Assembly: GCF_034119865.1 (NCBI RefSeq) | Contig: NZ_CP139421.1 | Coordinates: forward strand, 5,248,501-5,312,500 | DNA: 64,000 bases | Direction of reading: 5' to 3' | DNA from: Algoriphagus sp. NG3 | GTDB lineage: Bacteria; Bacteroidota; Bacteroidia; Cytophagales; Cyclobacteriaceae | Shown here: piece after piece, positions 8,402-16,736 of the stretch | How positions within the stretch are numbered: the stretch's first letter is position 1 | How the letters are laid out: every line of letters starts with the position of its first letter | Made by a program: the position numbers and the translations under genes | Notes under the pieces: model-generated | The model's input: the letters and a program-made list of their open reading frames with translations, nothing else | Database searches by the model: none | Told to the model about the DNA's origin: nothing

Positions 8402-8971
8402 ATGGAGGCACTTATTAATTATTTGTTGCAGTTCGGGAATTTGAACAAACCGCAACTTGATTTAATAAAAAGCAAAGTAGTATTCAAGGAGATTAAAAAA
8501 GACGAGTACTACCAAGAAGCAGGAAAAATCCCCCGTGAAATTATTTTCCTCACCGAAGGAATTATTAGAGCTTGTTATTACAACAATCAAGGCGAAGAAG
8601 TTACTAAATTCTTTTTCGAGGAAAACAATTTTGTTGCTGATATAAACAACTACAATCAAGGCATTGCTTCTACAGAATATCTTCAAGCGGTTACAGACTG
8701 CAAGTATCTTGTTTTATCTAAAGCAGTAATGAACGAATTATCAATGACCATTATTGAGTGGGATAGAATTGTTTCGAAAATCACCGCCAAAGGGTTAGCA
8801 GAAAAGGTAAACAAAATCAGTCCTATGATGACCGAAGATGCCACGGAACGCTACCTTAAATTCCTCACTAATTTCCCAACACTGGCAAATCGTGTACCTC
8901 TTTCTTATTTGGCTTCGTATTTAGGTATTACACAATCTTCGTTGAGTAGAATTAGGAAAAATACGCGTTAA
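8402..8971 (+). CDS. Crp/Fnr family transcriptional regulator
   Basis: The 189-residue protein has a cyclic-nucleotide-binding-type beta-roll (EIIFLTEGIIRACYYNNQGEEVTKFFFEENNFV) and a C-terminal winged HTH (VPLSYLASYLGITQSSLSRIRK). Such short Bacteroidota members usually lack the cAMP-contact residues of E. coli CRP, so the signal is unknown. The gene begins 5 bp behind an SDR gene, so the pair is probably one unit, with the regulator controlling the operon or a related redox function. Length is normal. Confidence 0.9.
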   Translation: MEALINYLLQFGNLNKPQLDLIKSKVVFKEIKKDEYYQEAGKIPREIIFLTEGIIRACYYNNQGEEVTKFFFEENNFVADINNYNQGIASTEYLQAVTDCKYLVLSKAVMNELSMTIIEWDRIVSKITAKGLAEKVNKISPMMTEDATERYLKFLTNFPTLANRVPLSYLASYLGITQSSLSRIRKNTR

Positions 8972-9070
8972 TTTCTCTCCCCCTCTTTTTTCCTTTTAAC
9001 AATTAAGTTGAAATCCTTCTTTGGCCCACATCACTTTGTGTTTTTTTAATTGGGAAATAGTTGAACACAT

Positions 9071-9103
9071 TTTGCCGTGGGGTGATGATAATTTCTATAT
9101 TTG
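9071..9103 (+). promoter_or_regulatory. Bacteroidota-type promoter
   Basis: TTTG at 9071-9074 and TATATTTG at 9096-9103 match the Bacteroidota -33 (TTTG) and -7 (TAnnTTTG) boxes, separated by 21 bp. They lie about 50 bp before the short ORF at 9152. The match is by eye. Confidence 0.55.
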
Positions 9104-9151
9104 AAACGAAAGATTTATTCATAAGAGATTTTTATAACACAAATGATTGGG

Positions 9152-9277
9152 ATGAAAAAAATGTTGTTGGCTATTCTAGTCGGTTTTTGGGCAACGTCGT
9201 TGTCGTATTCCCAATCCATTCCCGATTTCGGAAAACTGACTTCAATCCCGAGAGCGGAGCGATTCGAAGCAAAGTGA
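9152..9277 (+). pseudogene. Truncated exported peptide
   Basis: A 41-residue ORF begins MKKMLLAILVGFWATSLSYS, a good signal peptide, with cleavage expected near SYSQS. After about ten mature residues it runs into a REP-like palindromic repeat (CCCGAGAGCGGAGCG...ATATCGGGA, 9247-9286) that supplies the stop codon. It looks like the 5' end of an exported-protein gene cut off by the repeat. A promoter-like pair of boxes sits just upstream. Confidence 0.5.
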
Positions 9278-9299
9278 TATCGGGAGCAGGGGTTGAGGT

Positions 9300-9370
9300 A
9301 TAAAACCAACATTTATGGCACCCATCCGGGCTTAAATCCAGAAACCATCAAACACCTTTTGATTCCATGA
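9300..9370 (+). repeat. Island repeat, fragment (CCGGGCTTAAAT module)
   Basis: CACCCATCCGGGCTTAAAT followed by CCAGAAACCATCAAACACC matches the 3' module of the repeat family that separates genes throughout 9-38 kb. Only this module is present here, at the left edge of the accessory island. Confidence 0.75.
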
Positions 9371-9495
9371 ATCGATTTGTGTAAAGCAATTTTTGATATT
9401 CGAAAAAGTCTAAGCTGTATGTTTTTTTTTACATACCTTACATAGATGAACTTTTACTCATAGATGTGATTGCAGCAGTTGTTCAATAGCCAAAA

Positions 9496-9804
9496 ATGAT
9501 CAATAAAGAAGAGCTTTATATTATAGGTATCGGCGCATCTGCTGGTGGGATGGAGGCTCTACATATGCTTTTTGATCATACCCCTGAGGACGGAGTTGCT
9601 TATGTGATCATTCAACACATCTCTGCTGATCATAAAAGCTTTATGGCTGAGCTTCTGGAACAACACAGCAAACTAAAAATATCCATTGCAAAACATGGGA
9701 CGTTGGTTGAGCCGAACCGTGTTTACTTGATGCCGGAGAATTGGATAAAGAGTCAACTTGGCGGAATTTCCGCCAAGTTCAAAAAGAAGGAGAGCGAAAA
9801 GTAA
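9496..9804 (+). pseudogene. CheB-type methylesterase N-terminal stub
   Basis: The first 80 or so residues (YIIGIGASAGGMEALHMLF, YVIIQHISADHKSFM, VEPNRVYLMPENW) are the start of a CheB methylesterase domain, including the GASAGG active-site serine loop. In many Bacteroidota this domain opens a long CheB-CheR-PAS hybrid protein. Homology ends near 9744, where the reading frame runs into the start of a RhuM-type gene in another frame. The rest of CheB, with its other catalytic residues, is missing, so this is a relic formed by a recombination junction. Confidence 0.75.
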
Positions 9805-10562
9805 AAAGGACAGTTTCAGCTTACAATTTGGATGTTGTGATCTCAGTTGGATACCGGGTAAAATCACCTTTAGGGATTGAATTTAGAAAATGGGCAACCC
9901 AAAGATTGAAAGATTACTTAGTGCAGGGCTATGCCATCAATAACGAATTATTGAGCAAGCAAGGTCAAAAAATAATTCATTTAGAGAACCAGCTTGGAAT
10001 TTTAAGGGAAAAAACGTTTGAGTCACAAAGAGTATTGACGGAAGGATTTTTGGATATTATTTCAAAGTATTCCAAATCTTTTGAATTACTCAATAGGTAT
10101 GATTCAGAAGATCTTCAGCTCGATAACCTTTCAAAAGAAATCATTTATGTCATCAACTATGATGATGTCAAGAAAGCCATTCACCAATTAAAAAGGGAAT
10201 TGGTTCAGAAAGGAGAAGGCGGAGAGCTTTTCGGAAACGAGAAAGATGATTCATTTAGAGGGATATTGGGAAGTATCTCCCAAACGGTGTTTGGAGAATT
10301 GGCATATCCAACTATTGAAGAGCAGGCAGCACAATTGTTATATTCTGTCATCAAGGGTCATGCCTTCAGCGATGGAAACAAGAGAATAGGTTCATTTCTA
10401 TTTGTATGGTTCTTAGAGCAGAATAATTATCATTTGGATGAAAGAGGAATAAGAAAAATAAATGAAAATACTTTGGTAGCATTGGCATTGGCAGTAGCAC
10501 AAAGTTCACCTGAGCAAAGGGATTTAATGATAAAACTGATAGTAAACCTAATAAAGAACTGA
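9741..10562 (+). CDS. RhuM family protein with C-terminal Fic/Doc domain (N-terminally truncated)
   Basis: From ATG 9741 the 273-residue product has a RhuM-type segment (AYNLDVVISVGYRVKSPLGI, FRKWATQRLKDYLVQGYAIN), a coiled helical linker, and a Fic/Doc domain with the motif HAFSDGNKRIGSF at residues 207-219. The DGNKR form is closer to Doc, which phosphorylates elongation factor Tu, than to AMP-transferring Fic (GNGR). Full-length RhuM proteins have about 70 further N-terminal residues; these are replaced here by a CheB stub. It could still be translated from 9741, but may be inactive. No partner antitoxin is seen next to it. Confidence 0.78.
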   Translation: MDKESTWRNFRQVQKEGERKVKRTVSAYNLDVVISVGYRVKSPLGIEFRKWATQRLKDYLVQGYAINNELLSKQGQKIIHLENQLGILREKTFESQRVLTEGFLDIISKYSKSFELLNRYDSEDLQLDNLSKEIIYVINYDDVKKAIHQLKRELVQKGEGGELFGNEKDDSFRGILGSISQTVFGELAYPTIEEQAAQLLYSVIKGHAFSDGNKRIGSFLFVWFLEQNNYHLDERGIRKINENTLVALALAVAQSSPEQRDLMIKLIVNLIKN

Positions 10563-10726
10563 GTCCAACATCACCTTCGATCCATCAGACGGTACCGAGT
10601 AAATATAAAACTCAGTATCTTTAAGAAGTTAGGAGTAGGTTGGAGGGGAAGGGCTCGGAATGCTCGCTTCTTGAGAATCTCTCCTTCAAAAACCAACATT
10701 GCGACTCACTTGATGCCATAAACCTC

Positions 10727-10822
10727 CAAAATCACCGCAATTCCTTCACATTTCCTCCCATTTTCCCAAAAAATACCCTAGGATCGACTGTTAAAAAAAT
10801 GTCCGGCAGGCATTTTTAGTGA
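10727..10822 (+). repeat. Island repeat, fragment (5' module)
   Basis: CACCGCAATTCCTTCACATT, TCCTCCCATTTT and AAAAAATACCCT match the 5' module found at 16210, 19710 and 21770; a TGTCC...CATTTTTAG stretch matches 11430 and 29620. It ends exactly where homology to a DUF559 gene starts, so the repeat marks the truncation point of that gene. Confidence 0.75.
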
Positions 10823-11203
10823 CTTTGGCAAGTCCTCCAAAACAAACAGTTAGATGGCCATAAGTTCCGTCGGCAGCATCCGATCTTCAGATACATAGCC
10901 AATTTCATGTGTTTGTGATTGATTTTAATTGGCCACATGGAATGCCCAAAATAATCATTCCACTGTGTGCGAAGTTTTTTACATGGGCATTTCTATTGCC
11001 ATGAGCTGCGGCTGGTTATAGAACTCGATGGTGAAATTCATAATAACGATGACCAGCGGGAGCATGACATCAACAGAGATGCGGTCATAAAGGAGTATGC
11101 TATCCATATTCTGAGGTTCAAAAACGAAGAGATATTGAACAAGCTACCTAAGGTACTGGAATGTGTTCGAAGCTATATCTCGAGTATTAAATCAGATTAC
11201 TAA
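10823..11203 (+). pseudogene. DUF559 endonuclease-like gene, split by an 87-bp insertion
   Basis: Reading from 10823, LWQVLQNKQLDGHKFRRQHP then IFRYIANF is the middle of a DUF559 protein (related to the very-short-patch-repair fold). It stops at a TGA within an insertion. From 10994 the same frame continues YCHELRLVIELDGEIHNND to the natural C-terminus SIKSDY. Removing 10907-10993 restores RYIANFYCHELRLV without a gap. The 5' end is also lost: an island repeat fragment ends at 10822. The visible ORF from GTG 10967 is only the second half. Confidence 0.82.
10907..10993. mobile_element. Small (87-bp) insertion in a DUF559 gene
   Basis: The insert is bounded by direct repeats ATTTC (10902-10906 and 10989-10993), as expected of a 5-bp target duplication around an 82-bp element. 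It contains an internal hairpin GGAATG...CATTCC. Its size is a multiple of three, but it brings an in-frame TGA. No clear terminal inverted repeats are visible, so the element class is unknown. Confidence 0.6.
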
Positions 11204-11275
11204 TTGCTAGGCAGGGATTCAGTTGTTTCTACGACACCATCTCACTTTATGTGGAACACATGCGTTTCATTTTAG

Positions 11276-11655
11276 CAGTGCCGATCGCCCTCTCTTTAAG
11301 GAGAGGGGGACAATCCGTTAAAAATCAATTCAGTGAATTGATTTAGGATTGGGCCAGCTAGTAGGGGAGGTTGTGGAGGGTGAGGTACAAAAAATACCCT
11401 GTACAGGAGGATCGAGCGTAAAGAAAATGTCCTGTGGACATTTTTAGCGAAGAGGCCAGGCTGCGGGCTGGGATGGTATCATTTTATTCCTTTTCTTGCG
11501 TACAGCCTTTTAATTATTGAGAACAACCAACCTACTTCTTACCCTTTATTCCATCTGGAGCAGAGCAGATCACCCTCTCTCTTCAGGAGAGGGCAGGGGG
11601 TGAGGTAGAACACCCATCCGGGCTTAAATCCGGAAACCACCAAACATTCGGCGAT
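11276..11655 (+). repeat. Island repeat, near full copy
   Basis: It contains the CCCTCTCTTTAAGGAGAGGG hairpin (11288-11307), a perfect 11-bp dyad AAATCAATTCA-G-TGAATTGATTT (11322-11344), GTCC-TGTGGACATTTTTAGCG, the TTATTCC...GCGTACAGCC segment, CAACCTACTTCTTACCCTTT, and the CCGGGCTTAAATCCGG module. The 160 bp to the next gene holds nothing recognised. Confidence 0.8.
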
Positions 11656-11815
11656 GGTAATAAAACCAATTGCAAATTTTTTCCAGTCACCACCATGAAC
11701 TGACTACACTGAGAGTAGAACCACAACAATGCTACAAAACTGAGAGTGATTTGTTTTAAAAATACCTTCGTCTCTTTTTGCTATCTCTGAAGATTGTTTA
11801 TTATTTACTTGTAAG

Positions 11816-12820
11816 ATGGAATTAGAGCAATCAAAATATAGCAGCTTAATCAATCAAATCGGTGATCTATTGCAACAAGGCAGAGAACAGGTTGCCAGGT
11901 CGGTAAATACCATTTTGGTAAATACCTATTGGATGATCGGCAGACATATTGTGGAGTATGAGCAAGGCGGTAAAGAAAAGGCCGAATACGGAAGTTTTCT
12001 TTTTGAACAACTTTCAAAAGATTTGACAAAGCTTTACGGGAAAGGGTTTAGTAGGTCAAACCTATTGTATATGAGAAAGTTGTATCTTAGCTTTCCAAAA
12101 AGTGAGACGCTGTCTAACGTTTTGAGTTGGAGCCATTATTTTGAGATTTTACGCTCAGATAGCGAACTTGAGATCAGTTTTTACGCTAAGCAAGCCGAAA
12201 AGGAAAATTGGAGTGTGCGGGAGTTGAAACGCCAAATGAAAAGTATGTTGTTCCACCGTTTGGCATTGAGCAAAGACAAAAAAGGTGTTTTGGAGCTTTC
12301 GGGACAAGGTCAGGAAATTCAAAAAGCAGAAGACATTTTGAAAGATCCCTACGTTTTGGAATTTCTGGGGATGCCTGAAAAACATCAGTACCTTGAAAGT
12401 GAATTGGAGAAAAAACTGATTTCCAACCTGCAAAACTTTCTGTTGGAATTGGGCAAAGGCTTCACGTTTGAAAAACGACAATACCGTATTTCAATAAGCG
12501 GGAAGCATTTTTATGTTGACTTGGTTTTCTACCACCGTATTTTGAAATGTTTTGTGCTGATTGACCTGAAACGTGGCGAAGTAACACATCAGGACGTAGG
12601 ACAAATGAATCTGTATCTCAACTATTTCAAGAAGGAGGTAAGCACAGATGGCGACAATGAGCCCATCGGAATAGTCTTGGGAGCAGACAAAGACCATGTT
12701 TTGGTTGAATACGCGACAGAAAGCATAAGCAATCAATTATTCATCAGCAAATATCAGCTATATCTGCCTGACAAAAAACAACTTGAGAACGAACTGAACA
12801 AATTGCTTGATGACGAATAG
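11816..12820 (+). CDS. DUF1016 family PD-(D/E)XK nuclease-like protein (YhcG type)
   Basis: The 334-residue protein has the two-part layout of the YhcG/DUF1016 family: an N-terminal helical domain (NTYWMIGRHIVEYEQGGKEK, YGKGFSRSNLLYMRKLY) and a C-terminal PD-(D/E)XK nuclease fold with likely catalytic Asp235 (FYVDLVFYH) and Asp250-x-Lys252 (VLIDLKRG). Members are found near restriction-modification and toxin genes and in mobile islands; a DNA-processing or defence role is inferred. Length is normal and the reading frame is intact. The next gene overlaps its end by 11 bp. Confidence 0.9.
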   Translation: MELEQSKYSSLINQIGDLLQQGREQVARSVNTILVNTYWMIGRHIVEYEQGGKEKAEYGSFLFEQLSKDLTKLYGKGFSRSNLLYMRKLYLSFPKSETLSNVLSWSHYFEILRSDSELEISFYAKQAEKENWSVRELKRQMKSMLFHRLALSKDKKGVLELSGQGQEIQKAEDILKDPYVLEFLGMPEKHQYLESELEKKLISNLQNFLLELGKGFTFEKRQYRISISGKHFYVDLVFYHRILKCFVLIDLKRGEVTHQDVGQMNLYLNYFKKEVSTDGDNEPIGIVLGADKDHVLVEYATESISNQLFISKYQLYLPDKKQLENELNKLLDDE

Positions 12821-13616
12821 CAACAAACCTGTCCTCTTACTATTTATAGCCGCTATTTTAACAAACTGTACCAAACAAAAGTCACTTGAATTGGAGGTGA
12901 TTAATTCAACTTTCCTTGACATGGTAGGAACCCATTACTACAATGAACCTGCCCCACTAGCACCCTACAGACCTATTCATCCCGATTCCGTTTACGGCGA
13001 AACTGAAGATTTAATCGAATTGACAATTAAATTGGATGGAGAGAAAAACGAATCAAAGGATAGTTTGACAAAAGCGAATGAGTTGGAGCTTGAACGCGAT
13101 AGCCTAATAAACGAGTTCAACAAATTCGATTGGGAGAACTATAGACAGGACTCAGTCAAATGGCAGACCCTCCTGAGCAATCCCAAAAAAGACAAACGGA
13201 ACCTTATTCTGCTCGTTAATGATTCATTACTTGCTCCAAGGCTTGATTATCTAGACTTGTCTCACAGGTTAACTGAAAAAGGATTTCGTGAAAATATCCA
13301 ACTAGAAGATTCTTGGAGACAGCTGGTCATCAAGCTTGTTGAGTCTGGTTTAAGAAGTGAGCATCTGAGTTTTAAAAACCTTACAAACGTAGGAGATTAC
13401 CAACTCAGACCTGTGAACTTCGAATCAACAGAAAATGATCGAGTGGTTGCCAGCTTAACATTTTCGAGAGTCGTTTTCAACCAAGATGGGACAAAGGCGT
13501 GCTACTATTACATGGAACACTGTGGATCCAATTGTGGATATGGCTATTTGGTATTAGTCGAACGAACTGGCGGAACCTGGAAACTTAAGACAAAACATCA
13601 ACTCTGGATTTCTTAA
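12810..13616 (+). CDS. Hypothetical lipoprotein
   Basis: The 268-residue product starts with a lipoprotein signal (lipobox ILTNC). The mature part is charged and contains a helical, possibly coiled-coil stretch (KLDGEKNESKDSLTKANELE), then a globular C-terminal domain with YYYMEHCGSNCGYGYLVLVE, where closely spaced cysteines could form disulfides. No family is recognised. The gene overlaps the end of the DUF1016 gene by 11 bp, which suggests translational coupling. TTG 12807 immediately before the ATG is an alternative start. Confidence 0.7.
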   Translation: MTNSNKPVLLLFIAAILTNCTKQKSLELEVINSTFLDMVGTHYYNEPAPLAPYRPIHPDSVYGETEDLIELTIKLDGEKNESKDSLTKANELELERDSLINEFNKFDWENYRQDSVKWQTLLSNPKKDKRNLILLVNDSLLAPRLDYLDLSHRLTEKGFRENIQLEDSWRQLVIKLVESGLRSEHLSFKNLTNVGDYQLRPVNFESTENDRVVASLTFSRVVFNQDGTKACYYYMEHCGSNCGYGYLVLVERTGGTWKLKTKHQLWIS

Positions 13617-13623
13617 AACTGAA

Positions 13624-13677
13624 GGTGGATATTCCGGTGCATATTTACCTCCCATGGTTGATATTCCGGAGCATATT
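13624..13677. repeat. Direct repeat pair resembling an IS21-type end
   Basis: GGTGGATATTCCGGTGCATA (13624-) and GGTTGATATTCCGGAGCATA (13656-) are two near-identical 22-bp blocks 32 bp apart. Multiple ATTCCGG blocks of this sort are typical of IS21-family ends. No IstA/IstB gene is present, so this would be a relic. The ISL3 element inserted into the second block. Confidence 0.5.
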
Positions 13678-13722
13678 GGGTTCTTCGTCAATTTTGGTGA
13701 AAGAATATTAATAAAATACACA

Positions 13723-14190
13723 TTATTCCACTATAGTGACCCCACTCCCTTTTTTGAATCCCAGCCCCATTTTTTCGATTAATTTATAGGACTGGCTGGG
13801 TTTGTAATCTACCTCAAACTGTTCTTTTATTACTTTAAGAATACCGGGGCCTGACCAATTTTTGGCATTAATCCCGTAATCCTCCGGTGATTTCTCCAGA
13901 ACTATGCTTCTGATTTTATCCATCTGCTGGTCTGTAAGGTAGGACTTCCTCCCTCTTCCTGACCTGTTTTCCAGTCCTTCTACCCCGTTTTGTTCGAAAC
14001 GGTGGACCCAGTTGACCACCTGTTTGAAACTGACCCCGTACCATGACGCAACTTCCCTGCTTGAATGACCCCTGGCTACATGGTAGACCATATTCAGGCG
14101 TGTTGCCAACAGGAAGTCAGCGTTGTTTTTCAAGATTCCGGCTATTCCTTCCGGAGTCTTTCTGTTTACTTTTAAAACTGGCTTGCCCAT
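13723..14190 (-). CDS. IS630-type DNA-binding protein carried inside the ISL3 element
   Basis: The 155-residue protein holds two DNA-binding parts seen at the N-terminus of IS630/Tc1-like transposases: an HTH (RGHSSREVASWYGVSFKQVV, WVHRFEQNGVEGL) and the winged HTH_33-type segment (WSGPGILKVIKEQFEVDYKP). The DDE catalytic domain is absent and the protein ends at GSGVTIVE, 21 bp from the left end of the IS. It is divergent from the transposase with 60 bp between them. It may regulate or assist transposition; this is inference. Confidence 0.8.
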   Translation of the reverse strand: MGKPVLKVNRKTPEGIAGILKNNADFLLATRLNMVYHVARGHSSREVASWYGVSFKQVVNWVHRFEQNGVEGLENRSGRGRKSYLTDQQMDKIRSIVLEKSPEDYGINAKNWSGPGILKVIKEQFEVDYKPSQSYKLIEKMGLGFKKGSGVTIVE

Positions 14191-14250
14191 AATGTTAGGT
14201 TTAATCAGTATGAATATATAATTTATTTGTGTATTTAATAAACATAATAT

Positions 14251-15925
14251 ATGGTCATCCCTTCCTTTATTATCCCTTCAGGACTTAGGCTCTCAAAAGC
14301 AGTTCTTATCAACCAGGATCCCAGTCTGTTGATTGCTGCTGTGTCCGCCCAGAAACGGTCTGCCTGCCCATGCTGTGGAAAACGGAGTAAATCCATTCAT
14401 GGGTTTTATGACAGATCACTCGCTGACCTGCCGGTCTCAGGCAGGGAAACCAAAGTTGTCCTGCGTGTCAGGAAGTTCTTCTGTAAGAACAGGAAATGTT
14501 CCCGAAAAGTCTTTACCGAACGGTTTGTTGATCAGATCAAGCCCTACAGCAGATGTTTTTCCAGATCAGCTGACCTGGTCAGATCAGTGGGTACAGAGCT
14601 TGGGGGAATAAAGGTGCCGCCCTCTGTAAGGTAATCGGATACCCCATCAGTTCATCTACTGTTTTGAGGACTCTCAAAGGAATTGGGGTTACTGTCAGAA
14701 CATTGACCTCGGGAACCATTGGTGTTGACGACTGGGCCTATAAGAAAGGGAGGAATTACGGGACTATCATTGTCGACCTGATCAATAGAGAAGTCATTGA
14801 TCTGCTTCCGGACCGGAAGCAGACACGCTTGCAGATTGGTTGAAAGCCCACCCTGAAGTCCACACCGTATCCAGAGACAGGGCAAGTGCCTATGCGCTGG
14901 GTATCAGAAACGGGGCCCCTGACGCCATTCAGGTAGCCGACAGGTTTCATCTTCTGGTCAATCTTACCGATGCCTTTAAGAGATCCCTGCGCAGGCACAG
15001 TCCGGTGATCAAAAAGTGCTTTGAAGAAATGGGATCCGGGCAGGATAGTTTACTGAAAACCGAAGAAGAGAAAGTAATAAAAGAAACGGAACCGGAGCCC
15101 GGGGATACCCCGGTCTTATCGGCCCCTATAGAGGGAGAAGCACGGATGGTGGGGAATGTCGGTCCGGATAGACAGTTTAAGTTTCAAAAAGCCAGGGAAC
15201 TTCACCAAGAAGGCTATGGCATCAAAGCTATTGCCAAACAGCTCGGGGCGGGCAGGAAAACAATCAGAAAGTACCTTGCCTCTGAGTGCCTGGTCTCAAG
15301 GGAGATAAGCGGGAGCAGGCCCCTTACCAACTTTTGTGGTTTTGAATCTGAACTGATAAGGCTTAGCCAGACCAAAACCACATACTTAAACCTTTTCAAC
15401 CACATAACGGAAAAGGGTTTTAATGGAAAGTATAGCCAGTTCTGTGAGCGGATGAATAAACTGATCAACGATGGGAAAACCGCTAAAACCAGGGAAAACA
15501 TCCTGCTACCTTTGCTCAAACCGGTTAAGACCTGGTCCCTGTCAAAACTGGCATTCATCGCCTTGGCAAAGGCCGGGACTTTGAAAGAAGAAGATCAAAA
15601 ATACCTGGACATATTGCTACAAAAATCACCTGAAATCAAACACAGCACTGATTTAGCCCATTCCTTCCGCCAACTGTTTGTAGCCAAAGAAGAGGGCAGT
15701 TTAACGGAGTGGATAAAAATTGCGGGCGCCGAATGTTCAGCACTTAAAGGGTTTGCAAAAGGGATAAACCAGGATTATGAGGCAGTAAACCAAGCTGTCA
15801 TATCCACGATAAGCAACGGGCAAGTGGAAGGGCAGGTCAATAGACTCAAAACCATCAAAAGAAACATGTATGGCAGGGCAGGATTTGAGCTTTTGAGAAA
15901 AATAGTACTGGCCAATTCCAGCTGA
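14251..15925 (+). pseudogene. ISL3 family transposase, two frameshifts
   Basis: The N-terminal part (from ATG 14251) has the ISL3 zinc finger CPCCGKRSKS...CKNRKC. Near 14606 the frame shifts by one base, continuing as KGAALCKVIGYPISSSTVLR and the first catalytic Asp in GVDDWAYKKGRN. A second one-base shift near 14816 (LLPDR/ADTLADWLKAHP) leads to RDRASAYALG, with the second Asp, an HTH (YGIKAIAKQLGAGRKTIRKY) and the last catalytic Glu in NGQVEGQVNRLKTIKRNMYG. All parts of a full-length enzyme are present. Two separate shifts make it probably inactive. Confidence 0.85.
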
Positions 15926-16094
15926 ACCCTTCACCAAATGTGACGAAGAACCGCATATTGACCCCTCTGATCGATGCTTTTGCTTTTTTTGCGGACATTT
16001 TCCATAACCGCTAACTATAATCCCATGGCTCGAACATCCAAGCCTATGAGTCAGATAAAGCAAATGATGCTGCTCAACAAATAGGGAAAAGGTG

Positions 16095-16680
16095 TCACTC
16101 CAACCACTCCGCATCACAGATCTGGAACCGAACCCCATGACCCACTTTCTATTTTTGTCTGAAAAAGTATGTCGTGGGATGCAGATAATTCCGCTGACAG
16201 CCCAAAAAAACACCGCAATTCCTTCACATTTCCTCCAATTTTTCCAAAAAATACCCTGTATAGGGTATGTTTTCCTATCATTTTATTCCTTTTCTTGCAG
16301 GTAGCCTTTAGTTTTTGAAAACAACCAACCTACTTCTAACTCTTTAGCCCATCTGGAGCAGAGCCATGCTCCCTCTCCTAAAGGAGAGGGCTGGGGTGAG
16401 GTAGGTAGAACAGCCAACTTTTAGCACCCATCCGGGCTTAAATCCGGAAACCCATTTAATTCTGAATCTGATAGTAAAATGATAGCAGAGCGGATCACCC
16501 TCTCTTCAAGGAGAGGGTTGGGGTGAGGTAGTTCCAGATGCTCAAGGAAATCTGCTGCAGGAAGTAGTTACTGCTGGCAGCATGATGGGTAGAAAGCGGT
16601 ATAACCAATTGCAAATTGGTAAGGATAGTAGGGTGGAATTACAAATTCAACCCAGTACGACGAGCGGTTTGACTTCCCAA
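16095..16680 (+). repeat. Island repeat, longest copy
   Basis: Modules in order: ATCACAGATCTGGAACCGAA region; CACCGCAATTCCTTCACATT; the palindrome TACCCT-GTAT-AGGGTA; CTTTTCTTGCAGGTAGCC; ACAACCAACCTACTTCTAAC; CCATCTGGAGCAGAGCC; the hairpin CCCTCTCC-TAAA-GGAGAGGG; CCGGGCTTAAATCCGG; a second CCCTCTC...GAGAGGG hairpin; and an end module GGTGGAATTACAAAT...GACGAGCGGTTTGACT. It runs from just after the IS to the next gene. Confidence 0.82.
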
Positions 16681-16736
16681 GAACTCTCTATTTGGGTCAG
16701 ATTACATTTAAGACTCTTTACGTTAACCGTCACTTA

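Larger units (their letters stand above)
13679..15952 (+). mobile_element. Complete ISL3-type insertion sequence with a passenger gene
   Basis: The element is 2274 bp. Its ends are 23-bp inverted repeats: 13679-13701 (GGTTCTTCGTCA, 2 bp, TTTGGTGAA) and its complement at 15930-15952 with two mismatches. It is flanked by the 8-bp direct repeat GCATATTG (13671-13678 and 15953-15960), the size expected for ISL3. Inside are a frameshifted ISL3 transposase on the plus strand and a divergent HTH gene on the minus strand. The exact duplication suggests a fairly recent insertion. Confidence 0.93.

Noticed and set aside
13679..15952. Programmed frameshifting in the ISL3 transposase
   Set aside because: Two separate one-base shifts without a classical slippery site are better explained by decay or sequencing gaps; ISL3 enzymes are normally single ORFs.
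15737..16213. 158-residue minus-strand ORF across the right end of the IS
   Set aside because: It runs antisense to the transposase end and crosses the element boundary, so it is a shadow frame.
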